From NCBI GenBank assembly GCA_012269805.1, contig JAAXJP010000301.1:1-10666 (forward strand): 10,666 nt of DNA, read 5' to 3'. The translations under genes were made by a program, and so were the position numbers. Below, piece by piece: positions 7,156 to 10,666 of the stretch. The stretch comes from Rubrivirga sp. (GTDB lineage: Bacteria > Bacteroidota > Rhodothermia > Rhodothermales > Rubricoccaceae). A model generated the notes under the pieces. The model did not search any database, had not been told where the DNA came from, and worked only from the letters and a program-made list of their open reading frames with translations. The stretch's first letter is position 1. Every line of letters starts with the position of its first letter.

Positions 7156-9198
7156 ATGCGGATCCCCCTCGCCCTCGCCGCTCTTCTCGCCCTCGTTCCC
7201 CCCGCCCACGCCCAGCCCGGCCGGTCCGGCCTCGTGGTGCCCGTGGCCGGGGTCCCGCTCGACCCCGTCGACCTGATCCGGGCCGAGAACCCGGCCCAGG
7301 CGTTCTCGGTGACGCTCGAGACCGAGAACGGGGCGACGCTCGTGCCCGAAGGGACGTCCATCCGGTTCCGCGTGACGTCGACGCGGGCGGGATACCTCAC
7401 GTTGGTGTCGCAGGACGAGGCCGGGCGCGTGACGGTCCTCTACCCCAACCGTTTCGCGAGCGGTGGACGCCTGGCGGCCGGCGCGACCGTCGAGGTCCCG
7501 GCCGGGAACGAGTTCCGCTTCGTGGCCCGGGCGCCGTTCGGTCGCGAGGTGATGAAAGCACTCGTAACGCCGGCCCCGCTCCTCGACATGGAGCGGGCGG
7601 CCACGGCGTGGCGCCGGTCGGCCATGCTCCGCGTCGAAGGCCCGCCACTCACCGACGCTGGCACCGAGCTAGGCGGCCTCGATCCCGCGACGTGGGCCAC
7701 GGCCTCACTCGCCTTCGAGACCGTCCCGACGCGGGCGACGGGCGCGCCGCCGGTCCTCCCCCCGCCGCCGGAGAGCGCGTATCGCCCTGAGGCTCCGCTC
7801 GACGCGTGGCTCGACCGCTACCAAGACCTCCGTGGGGCCCCGTCGGAGGTCAAGACGTGGGGCCTGTTCAGCCCACCGGCGGCCTCGGCCCGGAGCGAGC
7901 CCGAGGAGGCCGAGCACGACAGCACCCTCGTCGTCGTGTACCGCCCGACGACCGGCTGGCGGAGCTTCGGCCGGCCGAGCGGCGGCGGCGGCGTCTTCGG
8001 GCAGGTCCGCTACGTCGACCCCGCCGAGGACGCGCCCGACGCCTCCGGCACGCGGTCGCTCCGACGGACCTTCGGCGGGACGTTCGACGAGGTCCTCGCC
8101 GGCCTCGGCGCCGACCCCGACGTGCTGGCCGCCGTCCCGAACTACCGCGTCCAGTCGCTCGGTTTCCGGTCGGCCGTGCCCCTGCCAACGCCCCCAGCCG
8201 CCAGCGAGCCGGGCACGCCGACGTATTGGGAGGCCCAGTGGGGCCTCCACAACCCGTTCTTCCGGTCGCCCGCCGAGCGCCTCGACGTGGCGTGGCGGGC
8301 GGCCATGGAGCAGTACCGCGGGCCCGACGGGCCTGTCGTGGTGGCCGTCCTCGACACGGGCGTCCGGTTCGACAACCCCCACCTCGGCCCCGTCCTCTGG
8401 CGCAACGAGCTAGAGATCGCCGAGAACGGGATCGACGACGACGGGAACGGCTTCGTCGACGACGTCCGCGGGTGGGACGCGCTCGACGGCGACGGCGACC
8501 CGACGGACCCGAACGCGGAGGAGAGCCACGGGACGTTCGTGGCCTCGCAGATCGGCGGCGTCGGGGCCGCGATCCAGTCGATGGCCCCCGACGTCCGGAT
8601 CCTGCCGGTCCGGGTGCTCGACGCCGAGGGCGGCGGCTCGCTCCGCCAGCTTATCGAGGGCGTCCGCTACGCCGCGCGGAACGGGGCCCGCGTGGTCAAC
8701 CTGTCGTTCGGGATCCCGCCGATGGACGAGGCGAACCCGGCGCTGGAGCGGCTCCTGGCTGCGCTCTACGCCGAGGCCGCCGACCTCGGCGTGGTGATGG
8801 TGATGGCCGCCGGCAACCACGCCGCCGACGGCCGGACCGTCCACGTCTACCCGTCGGGCGTCCGCGGTGAGAACACGATCTCGGCGGCAGCGCTGACGAT
8901 GACGGGCGAGCTCGCGCCGTTCTCGAACTACGGGCCGGCCGTCGACGTGGCCGCCCCGGGGCAGGCCATCGTGAGCCACGCCGGACGCGGCGTCACGGTC
9001 GACGCGTTCGACGGGACCTCGATGGCGGCCCCGTTCGTGTCGGCGCTCGCCGCGATGCTCATCGCGCAGAACCCGACCTGGACGCCGGCCGAGGTCCGGG
9101 CGGCGATCGTCGAGACCGTCCGCCCGATTCCGTCGCTGGACGTCGCCTCGGGTGGGCTCATCGACGCGGCGGCGGCGCTCGCGCGGGCGCGTCAGTAG
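7156..9198 (+). CDS. Exported subtilisin-family (S8) serine protease with N-terminal DUF4384-like domain and prodomain
   Basis: The product has 680 residues with a signal peptide ending near AHA (17-19). Residues 40-140 resemble DUF4384: SVTLETENG..LVPEGTSIRFRV, TRAGYLTLVSQDEAGRVTVLYPN, and a Val/Pro/Ala-rich end with EFRFVARAPFG. Residues 255-335 look like an I9/fervidolysin-type prodomain, ending in LGADPDVLAAVPNYRVQSL. The S8 catalytic domain spans about 375-680. The triad is Asp400 in VVAVLDTGVRF, His458 in ESHGTFVASQIGG and Ser622 in DGTSMAAPFVSA, with oxyanion Asn554 in MAAGNHAADG. NGIDDDGNGFVDDVRGWD (424-441) is a familiar acidic, possibly calcium-binding insertion. All catalytic residues are present, so it should be active after prodomain removal. 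The ATG at 7156 precedes the signal peptide directly, with no Shine-Dalgarno. It is transcribed divergently from the caspase operon, and its 3' end overlaps the kinase gene. Confidence 0.93.
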   Translation: MRIPLALAALLALVPPAHAQPGRSGLVVPVAGVPLDPVDLIRAENPAQAFSVTLETENGATLVPEGTSIRFRVTSTRAGYLTLVSQDEAGRVTVLYPNRFASGGRLAAGATVEVPAGNEFRFVARAPFGREVMKALVTPAPLLDMERAATAWRRSAMLRVEGPPLTDAGTELGGLDPATWATASLAFETVPTRATGAPPVLPPPPESAYRPEAPLDAWLDRYQDLRGAPSEVKTWGLFSPPAASARSEPEEAEHDSTLVVVYRPTTGWRSFGRPSGGGGVFGQVRYVDPAEDAPDASGTRSLRRTFGGTFDEVLAGLGADPDVLAAVPNYRVQSLGFRSAVPLPTPPAASEPGTPTYWEAQWGLHNPFFRSPAERLDVAWRAAMEQYRGPDGPVVVAVLDTGVRFDNPHLGPVLWRNELEIAENGIDDDGNGFVDDVRGWDALDGDGDPTDPNAEESHGTFVASQIGGVGAAIQSMAPDVRILPVRVLDAEGGGSLRQLIEGVRYAARNGARVVNLSFGIPPMDEANPALERLLAALYAEAADLGVVMVMAAGNHAADGRTVHVYPSGVRGENTISAAALTMTGELAPFSNYGPAVDVAAPGQAIVSHAGRGVTVDAFDGTSMAAPFVSALAAMLIAQNPTWTPAEVRAAIVETVRPIPSLDVASGGLIDAAAALARARQ

Positions 9199-10666
9199 GC
9201 CTCCAGCTTTAGGTCCTCGATGGCGAACTGGAGCGTCCGCGTGACGCTCCCGCCGGGGTCGAGTTCGAAGCGGAACTGCCGGGCTACGTAGCCCGGCGCC
9301 TCGACCTCCACCATGAGCACGCCCGGCGCCAGCCCGGCGAACCCGACGTCGCCGTTCCCATCGGTCGTCCCCGCGCTCGACGTCCCGATGACGCGGACGC
9401 GGGCGCCCGGGATCGGCGTGCCGTCGTCGGCGAGGACGACGGCCTGGATGGCCCCGGTCGGTACGGCCGGCTCCGCGGGGGCCCTGGGCTGGGGAGCGGG
9501 CCGGGCCGGCGCGGTCTGGGCCGGCGTGGTCTGGGCCGGCGCCGTCTGCGTGGGCGTCGGCGTCGAGGCCGGCGGGGTCTGGACGTCGGCCAGCGGGGGC
9601 CCAGGAACGGAGGGCTCGGTCGGCCCCTCGGCAGGACCGCTGGCGGCCTCCGACGCGGGCTCGTCGACCGTCTCGACCGCCGCGGCCGTCGGAGGGCCGC
9701 CAGTCGCCGGCCACGCGGCCCACACCCCGAGCCCGCTCGCCGCGAGGGCGACGGCACCGAGCGCGGTCCATACCACGGGCTTTGGCACCGACGACAGCGG
9801 CGTCGAGGCGGCCACGGCCGAGACGCCAAGGGGCACGGGAGGGGACGCCACGAGAGCCTGGTCGAGCGCGCGGGCCATCAAGGCGGCGCTCGCGAACCGG
9901 TCGTCGGGGTCGAGCGCGGTCGCCGTACGGATCCAGTCGCGGAGCCCGACGGGGAGCGCGGCACCGTCGAGGGCCGCGTCGAACGGGTCCCGGCCGGAGG
10001 TGTGGAGCGCGTCGGAGCGGCGGCGGGCGGAGTACTCGCGGGCCTCGTCGGCCGCCAAGAGCGTGTAGGCGGTCATCCCGACGCTGTAGAGGTCGCTCTC
10101 GGCGCGCGTCTCTTCGCCGCGGTCGACCTCCGGAGCCGCGTAGCCGGGCGAGCCGGCGCCGACGGCGGACGGGACGACGGCCGTGAGCTCCGAGATGCCG
10201 CTCCGTGCGATCCCGAGGTCCACGACGTAGAGGTTGTCGTGGGCGTCGAGGATGAGGTTGTCGGGCTTGACGTCGCGGTGGAAGACCGGCGTATCGGTCA
10301 CGGGCCGCCCCCCGAGGTCGCGCGACGGCCGCGTGTGGAGCGTGTGGAGATAGTCGAGCACCCGGAGCGTGTCGCGGAGCCACGGGACGGCTTCGTCGAC
10401 CGTGAACGGCGCTTCCCGCTCGCGGCGGCGCTTCTTGAGCGAGTCGCCCGCGATGTACTCCATGACCACGACCCACCGACCGCGGTCCTCGAACAGTGCC
10501 TCAACGACTGGGAGGCGTGGGTGCCGGAGCCGTCGGAGCAGCAGGGCCTCCTTCCTCAGAAGGTCCTGGTTGAGTTGGTCGTGCCCCGTGTCGACCCGGC
10601 TCACCTTCAGCGCGACCTCGCGCGACCCGAACTCGCGCGCCCCGATGTGCCCCGTGTCGACGGCGC
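9192..10666 (-). CDS. Transmembrane Ser/Thr protein kinase with extracytoplasmic regulatory-like domain, N-terminus cut by window
   Basis: The frame is open from the window edge (first full codon 10662-10664) to TGA at 9192-9194, giving 490 visible residues. A GTG at 10602-10604 is internal. The glycine loop is outside the window, but REVALKV gives the ATP-binding Lys20, and RKEALLLRRL the alphaC Glu39. FHRDVKPDNLIL holds the catalytic Asp131 and Asn136. The metal-binding motif is VVDLGIAR (Asp149; DLG for DFG). GYAAPEV (APE 177-179), SDLYSVG (Asp191) and DPDDRFASA (Arg257) complete the Hanks core, so it should be active. A membrane helix follows (about 297-318), then a Pro/Ala/Thr linker (320-402), then about 404-490, which resembles a carboxypeptidase-regulatory-like beta domain (GAIQAVVLADDGTPIPGARV, EAPGYVARQF). 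It probably senses envelope signals. About 20 residues are inserted before HRD (TRPSRDLGGRPVTDTPVF). Confidence 0.93.
   Translation of the reverse strand, partial: AVDTGHIGAREFGSREVALKVSRVDTGHDQLNQDLLRKEALLLRRLRHPRLPVVEALFEDRGRWVVVMEYIAGDSLKKRRREREAPFTVDEAVPWLRDTLRVLDYLHTLHTRPSRDLGGRPVTDTPVFHRDVKPDNLILDAHDNLYVVDLGIARSGISELTAVVPSAVGAGSPGYAAPEVDRGEETRAESDLYSVGMTAYTLLAADEAREYSARRRSDALHTSGRDPFDAALDGAALPVGLRDWIRTATALDPDDRFASAALMARALDQALVASPPVPLGVSAVAASTPLSSVPKPVVWTALGAVALAASGLGVWAAWPATGGPPTAAAVETVDEPASEAASGPAEGPTEPSVPGPPLADVQTPPASTPTPTQTAPAQTTPAQTAPARPAPQPRAPAEPAVPTGAIQAVVLADDGTPIPGARVRVIGTSSAGTTDGNGDVGFAGLAPGVLMVEVEAPGYVARQFRFELDPGGSVTRTLQFAIEDLKLEAY
9505..9549. repeat. Three tandem 15-bp units in the kinase linker
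   Basis: The units GCCGGCGCGGTCTGG, GCCGGCGTGGTCTGG and GCCGGCGCCGTCTGC follow without gaps and differ by one to three bases. On the coding (minus) strand they read QTAPA-QTTPA-QTAPA in the extended Pro-rich linker between the membrane helix and the C-terminal beta domain. Whole units keep the frame, so linker length could change by slippage. Confidence 0.7.

Noticed and set aside
4246..7209. A much longer version of the FGE-fold protein starting near 7209
   Set aside because: It would cross the barrel gene and the promoter region. The AGGAG site and signal peptide at 6123 give a clear start, and the extra sequence is Arg/Pro-rich nonsense.
8410..10476. Minus-strand open frame running through the 3' half of the protease and most of the kinase region
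   Set aside because: It is out of frame with the kinase and antisense to the S8 catalytic domain. Composition is extremely Arg/Gly-rich.
1..10666. CRISPR arrays, tRNA or rRNA genes, insertion sequences, attachment sites
   Set aside because: I found no regularly spaced repeats, cloverleaf-like sequence, transposase motif or terminal inverted repeats. The only tandem DNA repeat is the 45-bp linker repeat in the kinase gene.

Overview
The window is GC-rich, gene-dense bacterial DNA with a Gram-negative envelope gene set: a TolC-family outer-membrane channel, a probable beta-barrel protein ending in Phe, and several exported proteins. Strong use of CTC for Leu, mostly weak Shine-Dalgarno sites, and TAnnTTnG-like promoter elements fit a marine high-GC member of the Bacteroidota/Rhodothermota group (Rubricoccaceae/Rubrivirga-like). 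This placement is an inference from style, not from a marker gene. No RNA gene, CRISPR array, insertion sequence or other mobile element is visible, and no stretch over about 300 bases lacks a gene.

Layout. (1) At 2-1045 (+) is the 3' part of a TolC-family efflux channel gene. (2) A GC-rich hairpin (1046-1076) separates it from a convergent five-gene minus-strand run, probably one operon read from about 7013 down to 1078. In order of transcription it encodes a 281-aa probable outer-membrane barrel, a 625-aa exported protein with a C-terminal SUMF1/FGE-like domain, a 489-aa exported caspase-family (C14) protein with five Sel1 repeats, a 251-aa P-loop sulfotransferase-like protein, and a 300-aa class IV PLP aminotransferase. 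Gaps are 11, 14 and 26 nt, and the last pair shares one base in a TGATG junction. (3) A 175-nt divergent promoter region (6981-7155) carries two opposed copies of a 12-nt promoter-like motif around a small hairpin. (4) At 7156-9198 (+) is an exported subtilisin-family (S8) protease with an N-terminal DUF4384-like domain and an I9/fervidolysin-type prodomain. (5) Overlapping its 3' end by 7 nt from the other strand is a transmembrane Ser/Thr protein kinase (9192-10666, cut at its N-terminus) with an extracytoplasmic carboxypeptidase-regulatory-like domain.

How the genes may work together. The most interesting feature is the grouping of a caspase-like protease, an FGE-fold protein lacking the catalytic cysteines, a DUF4384-S8 protease and a transmembrane kinase, nearly all predicted to act in the periplasm or at the membrane. 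DUF4384, caspase, FGE-like and STPK domains are known to recur together in bacterial signalling and conflict systems. An envelope-located sensing/proteolysis module is therefore a reasonable hypothesis, but it is not shown by the sequence. The sulfotransferase-like/aminotransferase pair at the operon end looks metabolic and may only be co-transcribed.
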